Notes under the pieces: model-generated
The model's database searches: none
Told to the model about the DNA's origin: nothing
What the model saw: only the letters and a program-made list of their open reading frames with translations
Origin: Streptomyces caniscabiei
GTDB taxonomy: Bacteria > Actinomycetota > Actinomycetes > Streptomycetales > Streptomycetaceae
NCBI RefSeq assembly: GCF_014930365.1
Contig: NZ_JABXWI010000011.1
Span: forward strand, 62,001 to 126,000
Length of the DNA: 64,000 bases
Direction of reading: 5' to 3'
Shown: positions 17,269 through 25,422 of the stretch, piece after piece
How positions within the stretch are numbered: the stretch's first letter is position 1
Layout: every line of letters begins with the position of its first letter
Made by a program: the position numbers and the translations under genes

Positions 17269-18057
17269 TCAGACGAGGGAGCCGTAGAGCCCGGGGCGAC
17301 GGTCCCGGAGATACGGGTTGGCCTCGCGGGAGGCCACGACGACAGCGGGGTCGACGTCGGCGAGGACGAGGTCCTCCTCGCGTCCGGCGCGGGTGCGCGC
17401 GATCCCGTCGGGCCCTGCCAGCGTGGAGAGCCCGACGAACTCGAACTCGCCTTCGCGGCCGACCCGGTTGACGTACGCGACGTACATCTGGTTCTCGAAG
17501 GCCCGCACCGGGATCATCGACTCGGCGACGAACTGGAACGGATGCATCTGGGCCGTGGGCACCACGAGCAGATCGGTGCCGGCGAGGGCGTGGGCGCGGA
17601 CGTTCTCGGGGAACTCCACATCGTAGCAGATCATGATCCCGACGCGGAGGCCGCCCAGGTCTGCCTGGACGACGCTTCGCCCGCCCGGCATGAAGTGGTC
17701 GCGCTCGAAGCAGCCGAAGAGGTGGGTCTTGCGGTAGTTCGCCAGCCGGACGCCGTCGGCGGAGACGAGCTGCGCCGAGTTGTGGACCGCCTCGCCGGTT
17801 CGCTCCGGGTACCCGTAGACGATCGCGATCCCGTGGCGCCCGGCGATCTCCGCGACCGCGTCGGCCGAGTCGCCGTCGGCCGCCTCGGCGAGCCGCTCGA
17901 TGTCGTCGCCGATCGCGTACCCCGTCAGGAACATCTCCGGCGCCACCATCAGCCCCGCCCCGGCCTCGGCGGCCCGCCCTGCGGCCTCGTCGAGCACCTT
18001 CAGGCTGCCGACGACCGAGCCGGGGCGGCCGGAGCTCTGGAGCAGGGCGGTACGCAT
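17269..18057 (-). CDS. davA: 5-aminovaleramidase-like carbon-nitrogen hydrolase (DavA)
   Basis: 262 aa, a single nitrilase-superfamily domain. The catalytic triad is visible as E41 (APEMFLTG), K110 (ANYRKTHLFG) and C144 (IMICYDVEFPE). In the DavBA route this enzyme hydrolyses 5-aminovaleramide to 5-aminovalerate and ammonia. It is the promoter-proximal gene, with davB following. Upstream are a good promoter and a phased TTGCGC array. Assignment over other omega-amidases rests on the davB neighbour. Confidence 0.8.
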   Translation of the reverse strand: MRTALLQSSGRPGSVVGSLKVLDEAAGRAAEAGAGLMVAPEMFLTGYAIGDDIERLAEAADGDSADAVAEIAGRHGIAIVYGYPERTGEAVHNSAQLVSADGVRLANYRKTHLFGCFERDHFMPGGRSVVQADLGGLRVGIMICYDVEFPENVRAHALAGTDLLVVPTAQMHPFQFVAESMIPVRAFENQMYVAYVNRVGREGEFEFVGLSTLAGPDGIARTRAGREEDLVLADVDPAVVVASREANPYLRDRRPGLYGSLV

Positions 18058-18101
18058 GCGTGTTCCTCACCGGGACAAAGGGGGATTCGGGGGCCAGAAA
18101 G

Positions 18102-18131
18102 ACGGTACGGCCGCCGCGCCGAACGGGACAA
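18102..18131 (-). promoter_or_regulatory. Candidate davA promoter
   Basis: On the minus strand TTGTCC (18126-18131) and TACCGT (18102-18107) are 18 bp apart, about 45 bp upstream of the davA ATG. The TTGCGC array begins 10 bp upstream of the -35 box. Confidence 0.5.
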
Positions 18132-18141
18132 GCGGCGGCCA

Positions 18142-18200
18142 TTGCGCACCGATGGGGGATTCGTTGCGCGCGGGACGGGGTCGACAACGATTCGTTGCGC
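18142..18200. promoter_or_regulatory. Helically phased TTGCGC array upstream of davA
   Basis: TTGCGC occurs at 18142, 18164 and 18195 in the same orientation, spaced 22 and 31 bp. The last two are part of the 12-bp direct repeat GATTCGTTGCGC. The last copy is also half of the palindrome CAACGA-T-TCGTTG (18185-18197). A similar array lies upstream of the amino-acid permease at 28356. The spacing of two and three turns suggests a multimeric Lrp/AsnC-type regulator. Confidence 0.5.
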
Positions 18201-18207
18201 ACCTGAG

Positions 18208-18230
18208 GAGGGGCGCCCCAGGCGCCCCTC
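18208..18230 (-). terminator. Terminator hairpin after the MFS gene
   Basis: A perfect 10-bp stem, GAGGGGCGCC (18208-18217) with its complement at 18221-18230, closes on a 3-base loop. It lies about 70 bp after the MFS stop on the minus strand and insulates davA. Confidence 0.6.
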
Positions 18231-18232
18231 AA

Positions 18233-18261
18233 GGGGCGCGGGGAACTGCGCGACCAGCCAC
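18233..18261 (+). repeat. Short GGGGCGCGGGGAACTG intergenic repeat
   Basis: GGGGCGCGGGGAACTGCGCG followed by ACCAGCCAC. Near-identical copies occur at 26186, 30560, 56252 and (inverted) 58616, always outside genes and mostly at gene 3' ends. Confidence 0.75.
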
Positions 18262-18302
18262 ACCGGACCCGCGGCCGCCCACGAACCCCGCGCCCCACCC
18301 CC

Positions 18303-19499
18303 TTACGCGCCCCTCCGCGCCACCAACACACCCGCCGTCACGAGATACGGCACCGCGAACACGGCGAACGCGATCCCATGGGCGAAGGACGCCCCGATCA
18401 CCGCGTACGCGGCGAAGACGGCGACCGTCGCCGTCTCCGTCCCCATGCTCGCGACGGACGTCAACGTCGCCCGCCGAGCCCCGTCGATCCGGTCCTGCAA
18501 CCGCGCGTCGGCGAGCACGTTGACCAGCTGGAACCCCCCGAAGGCGACGGCGACGAGCCCGATCCCGGCCGGCGTCCCCATCAGCGCCCCCACGGCCAGC
18601 GCGACCGCCGAGCCCGCCAGCACCACCCCCAGCCCGGCGGAGCCCATCCGCTCCCCCGCCCCGGTCAGCAGGCTGCCGATCGCCGGTCCCGCCCAGATGA
18701 CCAGCAGCAGATACGGCACCGTCTGCTCGGCCACGCCGGTGTCCCGGACCAGCAGCGGCGTGTACTCGTCGAGCGCGCCCCAGACCGCCCCGACGGCCGG
18801 CACGAGCAGCATCGCGCCCCACACGGAACGGTCCCGGCGGATCTCGGTGAGCCCGGCCCGCAGGGTGGCGAGGGTGGAGGCGTGCTTCGGCCCCGGCACC
18901 GCCTCCCGGTGTTCGGGGAACCGTGTGGCCATCACCGAGGTCAGCACGCAGACCAGGACGCTCGCCGCGCCCACGGCCGGGTATCCGCCGAGGTCGAGGA
19001 CCGGACCGGCCAGTCCCATCGCGGCCATCACGGCGACCATCCCGACCGCCTGGGCCCGGCCGACGACCCGCGCGTACCGGTCGGCCGCGCCCAGCCGTTC
19101 GAGTTCGTCGTAGACCAGCGCTTCGAGGGCTCCGGAACCGAGCGCGCCGCGCACGCCCCACAGGACGAAGCCGAGGGCGAAGGCCCCGTACGAGGGGACG
19201 ATCACCCACAGGGCGAAGCCGGCGGCGGTGAGCAGCGGCCCCACCCACAGCAGCAGACGCCGGGAGACGGCGTCGGCCCAGGCACCGGACGGCACCTCCA
19301 GCACGATCCCGGTGACGGACCACAGGGCGAACAGCGAGGAGATCTGCCAGATCGACAGTCCGGTGTCGCTGAACAGCAGCGCGTACACCGGGTAGAGCAG
19401 CACGAAGTCGTCGAGGAACGCGTAGCCGTACAGCGTGGCCGTGAGCCGTCGGACATCACGGGTCGCGACACCGGGCGCACGCGCGGGTGAGAGAGTCAT
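18303..19499 (-). CDS. MFS transporter
   Basis: 398 aa with about 12 membrane segments. LTATLYGYAFLDDFVLLYPVYALLF opens the first helix, and ALWSVTGIVLEVPSGAWADAVSRR carries the loop-2/3 signature (GAWADAVSRR). This is a drug/metabolite-exporter-like major facilitator. ATG 19499 follows GGAAGG; a frame 27 codons longer is less likely. It is monocistronic, with a strong hairpin after it. No substrate clue. Confidence 0.82.
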   Translation of the reverse strand: MTLSPARAPGVATRDVRRLTATLYGYAFLDDFVLLYPVYALLFSDTGLSIWQISSLFALWSVTGIVLEVPSGAWADAVSRRLLLWVGPLLTAAGFALWVIVPSYGAFALGFVLWGVRGALGSGALEALVYDELERLGAADRYARVVGRAQAVGMVAVMAAMGLAGPVLDLGGYPAVGAASVLVCVLTSVMATRFPEHREAVPGPKHASTLATLRAGLTEIRRDRSVWGAMLLVPAVGAVWGALDEYTPLLVRDTGVAEQTVPYLLLVIWAGPAIGSLLTGAGERMGSAGLGVVLAGSAVALAVGALMGTPAGIGLVAVAFGGFQLVNVLADARLQDRIDGARRATLTSVASMGTETATVAVFAAYAVIGASFAHGIAFAVFAVPYLVTAGVLVARRGA

Positions 19500-19645
19500 G
19501 AGGCCTTCCCGAAGGAGCGGATCGGACGTCGTCGGTACGGCGTCCGAGGCGGTCCTCGGGAGGCACGGCGGGTGGATCAATGTCGCCAGGTCATGGCACC
19601 GATGCTAGCCGGGCCGCCCCCGTCCGGCCCAGGGGATATCGGGGA

Positions 19646-21142
19646 TCACTCGCGGGCGCCCGGCTCCAGCGCGAACGTGGTGATCACCGCGGCGTGGTCC
19701 GACGGCCAGTCGTTGTCCTCGACGTCCGGCCAGGGGCGGGGGGTGCCGCTGACATGGGTGCGGGAGTCGAGGACGGCGAGGCCCCGGTGCAGCACGAAGT
19801 CGATCCGGTCCTGCGGCTCGGGCCGGCCGCTGCCGTCCTCGTGTTCGGCGTGGATCGGCGACCAGGTGTGGCCCGGCTCCCGTACGGGGTCGGGGTGGGC
19901 CTCGCGGTAGGAGTCACGCAGGCCGATCGCCTCGGCGGCCCTGGTCACCGGCCAGTCGACGTCCGGCCGGTCGAGGTGCGAGGGGCTGTTGAAGTCGCCG
20001 ACGAGCACGACGGGCACGGCGGTCGCACCGGGCGCGCCGGGCGCGGTGTCGTCGATCCGGCGCAGACAGTCCCGCAGCTGGGCGAGCCGCACCCGCTCGT
20101 GGGCGATCAGCTCGGCGGTCGGCAGCCCGTCGAAGGCGGCCTCGTAGGGTCCGTACGGCGTGTAGTCCAGGTGGACGGTCCAGATGTCCACCTCGGTACC
20201 GGAGTCGGTCCTGATCCGGACGCCGGCGGCCCCGTAGAAGCCGACGTCGGGGTCGCCGAGGCGGGCCGTGATCGGGTGGCGGCTGATGATGCCGAGGTTG
20301 TCGCCGGCCCGGTGGTGGTGCCAGCCGAGGGCCTCGGCGAGTTCCTGGGCGGCGGTGCCGTACGTCTCCTGGAGGCCGACCACGTCGACACCGGTCTCGG
20401 TGATCACCTTGAGCTGCTTGGCGCGGTGGTCGCGGACCTTGGTGCCGCCGTACCAGAGGTTCCAGGTCATCACCCGCAGGGCGGGACCGTCGGGCGCGAC
20501 GAGCAGACGCAGGCTCGCCGGTGTCACGCCCGCGAGGCTCTCCCGTACGGTCCGCCCGGGGGCCTCCTCGATGGGGGCGAGCGAGGGGACGGCGAGGACC
20601 ACGCAGCCCGCCGCCTCCGCCGAGGTGACCCCGGTCCGGGTGTCCTCGACGGCGACGCAGGCGGCGGGGTCGACGCCGAGGGCGCGACAGGCGGCGAGGT
20701 AGGGGTCGGGGGCGGGCTTGGTGTGCTCGGTGTCGTCGGCGGTGACGGAGACGGCGAACAGGTCGCGGCCGAGGACGTCGAGGACGGTGTCGGCGACGGC
20801 CCGCGGCGACGCGGTGACCAGGGCGGTGGGGACGCCCTCACGGGCCAGGGCCCGCAGCAGCTCCAGCGCGCCCGGGCGGGGCACGGTCCCGGTGCGGACG
20901 CGGTCGGCGAACTCCCGGTGCAGCTCGGCGGCGAGTGCGTCCCGGTCGGCGCCGGTGCGGCCGGCGAGCCAGGCGGCGGTGTGCTCGACGGGGCGGCCGA
21001 GGACGTCCGGCTGGTCGGCCTCGGTCAGCGCGCGCCCGAGGCCGGCGGCCACCTCCGCCACCGCGTCCCACCACAGCCGCTCGGTGTCGACGAGCGTGCC
21101 GTCCATGTCGAACAGGGCGGCCTGGAGCGCGGATCGGGACAA
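19646..21142 (-). CDS. Fusion of HAD phosphatase and EEP-superfamily phosphodiesterase
   Basis: 498 aa with two catalytic domains. Residues 1-215 are a class IA HAD phosphatase: D12/D14 in FDMDGTLVD, T110 in VTAS, K142, D167 in EDTRTG. Residues 224-498 are an endonuclease/exonuclease/phosphatase (EEP) domain: N228 (MTWNLW), E259 (LQE), H324 (VHLDY), D383/N385 (GDFNSPS), D448 (DRIDF) and H483 (SDHAAV). Both active sites are complete, and there is no signal peptide. It could cleave a phosphodiester and then remove phosphate. TTG start. It ends the importer operon, 87 bp after the ATPase gene. Confidence 0.85.
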   Translation of the reverse strand: MSRSALQAALFDMDGTLVDTERLWWDAVAEVAAGLGRALTEADQPDVLGRPVEHTAAWLAGRTGADRDALAAELHREFADRVRTGTVPRPGALELLRALAREGVPTALVTASPRAVADTVLDVLGRDLFAVSVTADDTEHTKPAPDPYLAACRALGVDPAACVAVEDTRTGVTSAEAAGCVVLAVPSLAPIEEAPGRTVRESLAGVTPASLRLLVAPDGPALRVMTWNLWYGGTKVRDHRAKQLKVITETGVDVVGLQETYGTAAQELAEALGWHHHRAGDNLGIISRHPITARLGDPDVGFYGAAGVRIRTDSGTEVDIWTVHLDYTPYGPYEAAFDGLPTAELIAHERVRLAQLRDCLRRIDDTAPGAPGATAVPVVLVGDFNSPSHLDRPDVDWPVTRAAEAIGLRDSYREAHPDPVREPGHTWSPIHAEHEDGSGRPEPQDRIDFVLHRGLAVLDSRTHVSGTPRPWPDVEDNDWPSDHAAVITTFALEPGARE

Positions 21143-21229
21143 GGGACTCTCTTTCCGTGGGGGTGTCGGGGCGGGAGCCCGGCCGTGGGAGGGCCGGGCG
21201 GCCGTGTCTCAGCGGTTGGAGCGCGTGTT

Positions 21230-22303
21230 TCAGCGGGTGGGGCGCGCGGCGACGAGCACCGGCCGTTCGGGGAGGCTCACCGTGACGGTGCTTCCGGCGC
21301 CGAGGGCCGCCGCCTCGTGGGTGGGCAGATCGGCCTTGACCTCGGTGCCGTCGGCGAGCCGTACGGTGAGGCGGGTGGCGGCGCCGAGGAACGCGGTGGC
21401 GACGACGCGGGCGTCACCGGTGTCGTCAGGCCGTACGGCGACCGCCTCCGGCCGGACGAGGACGTCGACCTCGGGGGTGGTGGGCGCCGTCCCGTCGACG
21501 GGCAGCCGCAGGCCCAGTACTTCGACCGTCGTCCCGTCCAGCCGTCCGGGGATCCGGCTCATGGTGCCGACGAACTCGGCGACGAAGGCGGTGGCCGGGC
21601 GGCCGTACAACTCGACCGGCGTGGCGCACTGTTCGAGCCGTCCGGCGTGCATCACGGCGACCCGGTCGGCCATGGACAGGGCCTCCTCCTGGTCGTGGGT
21701 CACGAAGAGGGTGGTGATGCCCAGCTCCTGCTGGAGCCGGCGGATCTCCTCGCGGAGGGTGAGCCGCACCTTGGCGTCGAGGGCGGAGAGCGGTTCGTCG
21801 AGCAGCAGCACGCGGGGGCGCAGGGCGAGCGCGCGGGCGAGGGCGACGCGCTGCTGCTGGCCGCCGGAGAGCTGGTGGGGGTATTGGGCGCCCTTGTCGG
21901 CGAGGCCCACGAGGTCGAGCAACTCGGCCGCGCGGGACCGGCGTTCGGCGGTGCGCACCTTGCGCATGCGCAGCCCGAAGGCCACGTTGTCGAGGGCGCT
22001 GAGGTGCGGGAAGAGGCTGTACGACTGGAAGACCATCCCGGCGTCGCGCCGGTGGGCCGGGACGCGGGTGACGTCCTCGCCGTCGACCAGCACCTCGCCG
22101 GCGTCGGGGTGTTCGAAGCCGGCGAGCATCCGCAGGGCGGTGGTCTTGCCGCAGCCGGAGGGGCCGAGGAGGGCGAGCAGTTCGCCGGGGCGCACGGTCA
22201 GGTCGAGGCCGTCGAGGGCGACGGTGGCGCCGAACTCCCGGCGCAGCCCCCGGAACTCGACGGTGGCGGCGGTTTCGGTGGCGGTCTTCTCAAGCACGGT
22301 CAT
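21230..22303 (-). CDS. ABC importer ATPase (PotA/FbpC-like)
   Basis: 357 aa. Walker A GPSGCGKTT (47-55), Q-loop, signature LSGGQQQRVALARAL and Walker B VLLLDEPLSALD are followed by a C-terminal TOBE-type regulatory domain (about 270-357). It powers the two permeases upstream and lies 3 bp after the second permease gene. This branch includes transporters for ferric iron, polyamines, sulfate and 2-aminoethylphosphonate. The neighbouring phosphatase/phosphodiesterase favours a phosphorus compound, by inference only. Confidence 0.92.
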   Translation of the reverse strand: MTVLEKTATETAATVEFRGLRREFGATVALDGLDLTVRPGELLALLGPSGCGKTTALRMLAGFEHPDAGEVLVDGEDVTRVPAHRRDAGMVFQSYSLFPHLSALDNVAFGLRMRKVRTAERRSRAAELLDLVGLADKGAQYPHQLSGGQQQRVALARALALRPRVLLLDEPLSALDAKVRLTLREEIRRLQQELGITTLFVTHDQEEALSMADRVAVMHAGRLEQCATPVELYGRPATAFVAEFVGTMSRIPGRLDGTTVEVLGLRLPVDGTAPTTPEVDVLVRPEAVAVRPDDTGDARVVATAFLGAATRLTVRLADGTEVKADLPTHEAAALGAGSTVTVSLPERPVLVAARPTR

Positions 22304-22306
22304 GGT

Positions 22307-23155
22307 TCATCCCCGGGAGGCGGAAGCGGTTCGGGTACGTCCGCCGAAGGAGGCGAGCGCGAGGAGCATGGCCCAGGTGACGAGGAGGCTGAGCACCGAG
22401 ACGGCCACGGACAGCTGGGCCTGCGAGCCGCTGACGTTGACGATCCACACGGCGAACGGCCGGAAGCCGAGCAGTTGGGCGACGGTGAACTCGCCGAGCA
22501 CGAGCGCCAGGGTGAGGAAGGCGGAGTTGAGCAGTGCCCCGCGCAGGTTGGGCAGGACGGCCCGCACCAGTGCCTGCGGCCAGCTCGCCCCGCAGCTGCG
22601 GGCGGCCTCCACGAGGGTGCGGACGTCCATGGCGCGCAGCCCGGCGTCGAGGGCCCGGTACACGAAGGGCAGCGCCATCACCACGTAGGCGAGGACCAGC
22701 ACCACGGGGAAGTCGGGGTTCTGGACCGCGACGAAGGTCTGGAACAGCGGGGTGCGGGAGAGGTGTTCGGGCCCCCACTTGAGGACGGTGCCGAGGCCGG
22801 CGACGAACGCGATGGGCGGCACCACCAGCGGCAGGGAGCACACGACCTCCACGACGGGCCGCAGCCTGGGGGCGCCGAGCCGCAGCGCGACCATGGCGGG
22901 CACCATCAGCAGCAGCACGACGGCGATGGTCGCGGCGGCCAGCTCCAGCGACAGCAGCAGGCTGGAGACGAAGCCGTCGGTGCCGATGATCTGCGTGTAC
23001 GCGTCGAAGGTGAGGCCCTCGCCGGGCACGTCGACCGTGAAGATCACTGAGGCGGCGAGCGGGACGAGGAAGTACAGCCCGGCGCAGGCGAGGACGAGCG
23101 GGCGCCACAGGGCGGGGCGGCGCGCGGCCGGGCGCCCCGGGTTCAGGCCAGCCAT
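22307..23155 (-). CDS. ABC importer permease 2
   Basis: 282 aa, about six helices. The EAA loop is at VEAARSCGASWPQALVRAVL, which contacts the ATPase. The start MAGLNPGRP overlaps the end of permease 1 by 13 bp. It forms the membrane channel with permease 1. A longer upstream frame is ignored because the real gene begins in this overlap. Confidence 0.9.
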   Translation of the reverse strand: MAGLNPGRPAARRPALWRPLVLACAGLYFLVPLAASVIFTVDVPGEGLTFDAYTQIIGTDGFVSSLLLSLELAAATIAVVLLLMVPAMVALRLGAPRLRPVVEVVCSLPLVVPPIAFVAGLGTVLKWGPEHLSRTPLFQTFVAVQNPDFPVVLVLAYVVMALPFVYRALDAGLRAMDVRTLVEAARSCGASWPQALVRAVLPNLRGALLNSAFLTLALVLGEFTVAQLLGFRPFAVWIVNVSGSQAQLSVAVSVLSLLVTWAMLLALASFGGRTRTASASRG

Positions 23156-24045
23156 CGGGCGCTCCGTCGTTGCAGGGGCAGGTAGACGGCCATGACCAGC
23201 CCGGCGATCAGGACCATGTCGAGGCTGAGGGCGAGCGCCACGTTCTCCTGGCCGACGAGGACGTTGCCGGAGATGGCGTCGGCGATCTGGAGCGTGACCA
23301 GCGGGATGGAGCTGCCCACCATGGCCGCGGCGGTGGCGTACGCGGCGAAGGCGCTGCCGAAGAGCAGGACCAGCCCGCCGAGCAGCGAGGGCGCGAGAAC
23401 GGGCAGGGCCACGTGGAGCCAGTACTGGAGGCCGGTGGCACCGTTGTTCTGGGCGGCCTCCCGCCACTGGACGCGCAGTCCGTCGAGGGCGGGGGTGATG
23501 GTGAGGACCATCAGCGGGATCAGGAAGTACAGGTAGACGATGACCAGGCCCCAGAAGCTGTAGAGGTCCCAGCCCTTGTCCGTGAGGCCCAACTGCCGGG
23601 TCAGCACCCCGGAGTTGCCGAGGGTGGCGACGAACGCGAAGGCGAGCGGGACCCCGCCGAAGTTGGCGAGTACTCCGGAGGCGGTGAGCACGGCCTCACG
23701 CAGCGCAGGGAAGCGGGAGGTCACCACGGCCTGCGCGAGCGGCAGCCCGAGGACGGCGGCGAGCCCGGCCGCGACGGCGGACAGCTTCACGCTGCCGAGC
23801 ATGGCCGTGAGGTAGGCCCCCCGCACGGAGGCCGTCATGTTCGCCGTGGTGTACGCGGTGGCGCCCGTGGCCGGGTCCTTGACGGTGAACGCGCCGTTCA
23901 GCATGGCGACGGCGGGCAGCCCGAAGGCGATCGCGACGAAGGCCAGCAGCGGGAGCACGGCGAGCCATCCGCCGCGGCGGGGCCGCCGCTTCACGGAAGC
24001 GGCGGCCCCGAGCGCCGGGTCGGCCCCGGTGGCGACGGCGGTCAC
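23143..24045 (-). CDS. ABC importer permease 1
   Basis: 300 aa from GTG 24045, about six helices. LAVLPLLAFVAIAFGLPAVA is the first, and the EAA loop is REAAQNNGATGLQYWLHVAL. The GTG overlaps the stop of the binding-protein gene (GTGA), so synthesis is coupled. The long periplasm-side loop after helix 1 is typical of Fe3+/2-aminoethylphosphonate-type first permeases. Confidence 0.9.
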   Translation of the reverse strand: MTAVATGADPALGAAASVKRRPRRGGWLAVLPLLAFVAIAFGLPAVAMLNGAFTVKDPATGATAYTTANMTASVRGAYLTAMLGSVKLSAVAAGLAAVLGLPLAQAVVTSRFPALREAVLTASGVLANFGGVPLAFAFVATLGNSGVLTRQLGLTDKGWDLYSFWGLVIVYLYFLIPLMVLTITPALDGLRVQWREAAQNNGATGLQYWLHVALPVLAPSLLGGLVLLFGSAFAAYATAAAMVGSSIPLVTLQIADAISGNVLVGQENVALALSLDMVLIAGLVMAVYLPLQRRSARWLA

Positions 24046-25193
24046 CCGGAGACCGCCTTGGCCCAGCCCTGCGCGAGCGCGTCCTTGGCCTTGGTCTGCT
24101 GCTCCTCGGTCGGGAACTCGGGGGTGCCCGACACCTTCGGCAGCTTGGCGGCGGCCTTCTCGTCCAGCGTGCCGGCCTTCTCCATGGCGGGCATCAGGGC
24201 CGGACGGGCGTAGCCGGCGAGCCACAGGTTCTGGCCCTCGGCGCTGTAGAGGTACTCCTGCCAGAGCCGGGCGGTGGCCGGGTGCGGGGCGTCCTTGTTG
24301 ATGGCCTGGGAGTAGTACTGCGAGAACTTGCCGTCCTCCGGGACGACGACCTTCCAGTCGACGCCCTTGGACTTGAACTCGTCGGCGTACCCGGCGTTCA
24401 GGTAGTCCCAGTCGATGCTGATGGGCGTCTCGCCCTTCTCGACGGTCGCCGGGGTCGACTCGACGGGCGTGTAGTTGCCGTTCTTCTTCAGCTTGGCGAA
24501 GAAGTCGAGACCGGGCTGGATGTCGTCGAACGAACCGCCGCTCGCGAGTGACGCCGCCCAGACACCGCCGAAGGCCGAACCGGACTTGGTGGGGTTGCCG
24601 TTGAGGGCGACCTGCCCCTTGTACTTCGGCTGCAGCAGGTCGGCGAAGGTCTCCGGGCACTCCTTGACCCGCTTGGCGTCGCACCCGATGGATATGTAGC
24701 CGCCGTAGTCGTTGTACCACTGGCCCTTCGGGTCCTTCTGGCCCTCGGGGATGTCGGCGAAGGCGGCCACCTTGTAGGGCGCGAGCAGCCCCTGCTGGGC
24801 GGCGCTGAGGGCGAAGGAGCTGCCGAGGTCGAGCACGTCGGGCGCGCGGTCCTGTCCCTTGCGGGAGGTGACGGCGTTGATCTCGTCCTGGCTGGCGCCG
24901 TCCGGGTTCTCGACCTCGATCTTGATCCCGTACTTCTTCTCGAAGCCGTCGATCAGCGCGCCGTAGTTGGCCCAGTCGCGGGGCAGGGCGATCGCGTTGA
25001 GCTTGCCCTCCCGTTTGGCGGCGGCGACCAGTTGGTCCATGCCGCCGAAGTCCTTCGCCGAGGTCGCGGTGGCCGCGTTGACGCCGTCGTCGGTGGTCGT
25101 GGTCTCGGGTGCCGCGCCACAGGCGCTGAGGGTGAGTACTGCGGCGGCGAGGGCGCCGCCGATGACGGCGGTTCTCGGCGGAAAGAGGGTCAC
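24042..25193 (-). CDS. ABC importer substrate-binding lipoprotein
   Basis: 383 aa. The signal peptide ends in lipobox LSAC (22-25), so the mature protein is lipid-anchored outside the membrane. The body has the two-lobed fold of the PotD/AfuA/PhnS group (PRDWANYGALIDGFEKKYGI; KGETPISIDWDYLNAGY). First gene of the operon: binding protein, permease, permease, ATPase, HAD-EEP. GTG start. The ligand cannot be read from sequence; a 2-aminoethylphosphonate-like or phosphodiester compound is favoured by context. Confidence 0.88.
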   Translation of the reverse strand: MTLFPPRTAVIGGALAAAVLTLSACGAAPETTTTDDGVNAATATSAKDFGGMDQLVAAAKREGKLNAIALPRDWANYGALIDGFEKKYGIKIEVENPDGASQDEINAVTSRKGQDRAPDVLDLGSSFALSAAQQGLLAPYKVAAFADIPEGQKDPKGQWYNDYGGYISIGCDAKRVKECPETFADLLQPKYKGQVALNGNPTKSGSAFGGVWAASLASGGSFDDIQPGLDFFAKLKKNGNYTPVESTPATVEKGETPISIDWDYLNAGYADEFKSKGVDWKVVVPEDGKFSQYYSQAINKDAPHPATARLWQEYLYSAEGQNLWLAGYARPALMPAMEKAGTLDEKAAAKLPKVSGTPEFPTEEQQTKAKDALAQGWAKAVSG

Positions 25194-25235
25194 GGGGCTC
25201 TCCAGGGGTACGCGCAGGGACGATCTGGGTGGAGC

Positions 25236-25251
25236 ACTTGTCTGAACAAGT
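25236..25251. promoter_or_regulatory. Inverted repeat between importer operon and GntR gene
   Basis: ACTTGT-CTGA-ACAAGT is a perfect 6-bp inverted repeat, 43 bp upstream of the binding-protein start and 172 bp before gntR. The TTGTCTgaACAA core resembles HutC-type GntR operators. It is a likely site for the divergent regulator. Confidence 0.55.
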
Positions 25252-25422
25252 TGGCCTCATTAGGTCCGCGCTTCATATCACGCACGTAAACGGCGGCGAA
25301 ATACTCGTGCACGTTTTCCCGCACAAACACGGGCCGAGGGCCGTGCTTCCGCGACCTCTTCCCCTCCTGGTTAGGCTGGTCGCGCTGCACACAGCGAGCG
25401 ACCGGACGAGCGGAGGGGGATC

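Noticed and set aside
16132..19113. 993-codon open frame on the plus strand
   Set aside because: Antisense to davB, davA and the MFS gene; composition is low-complexity Arg/Gly/Val with no domain.
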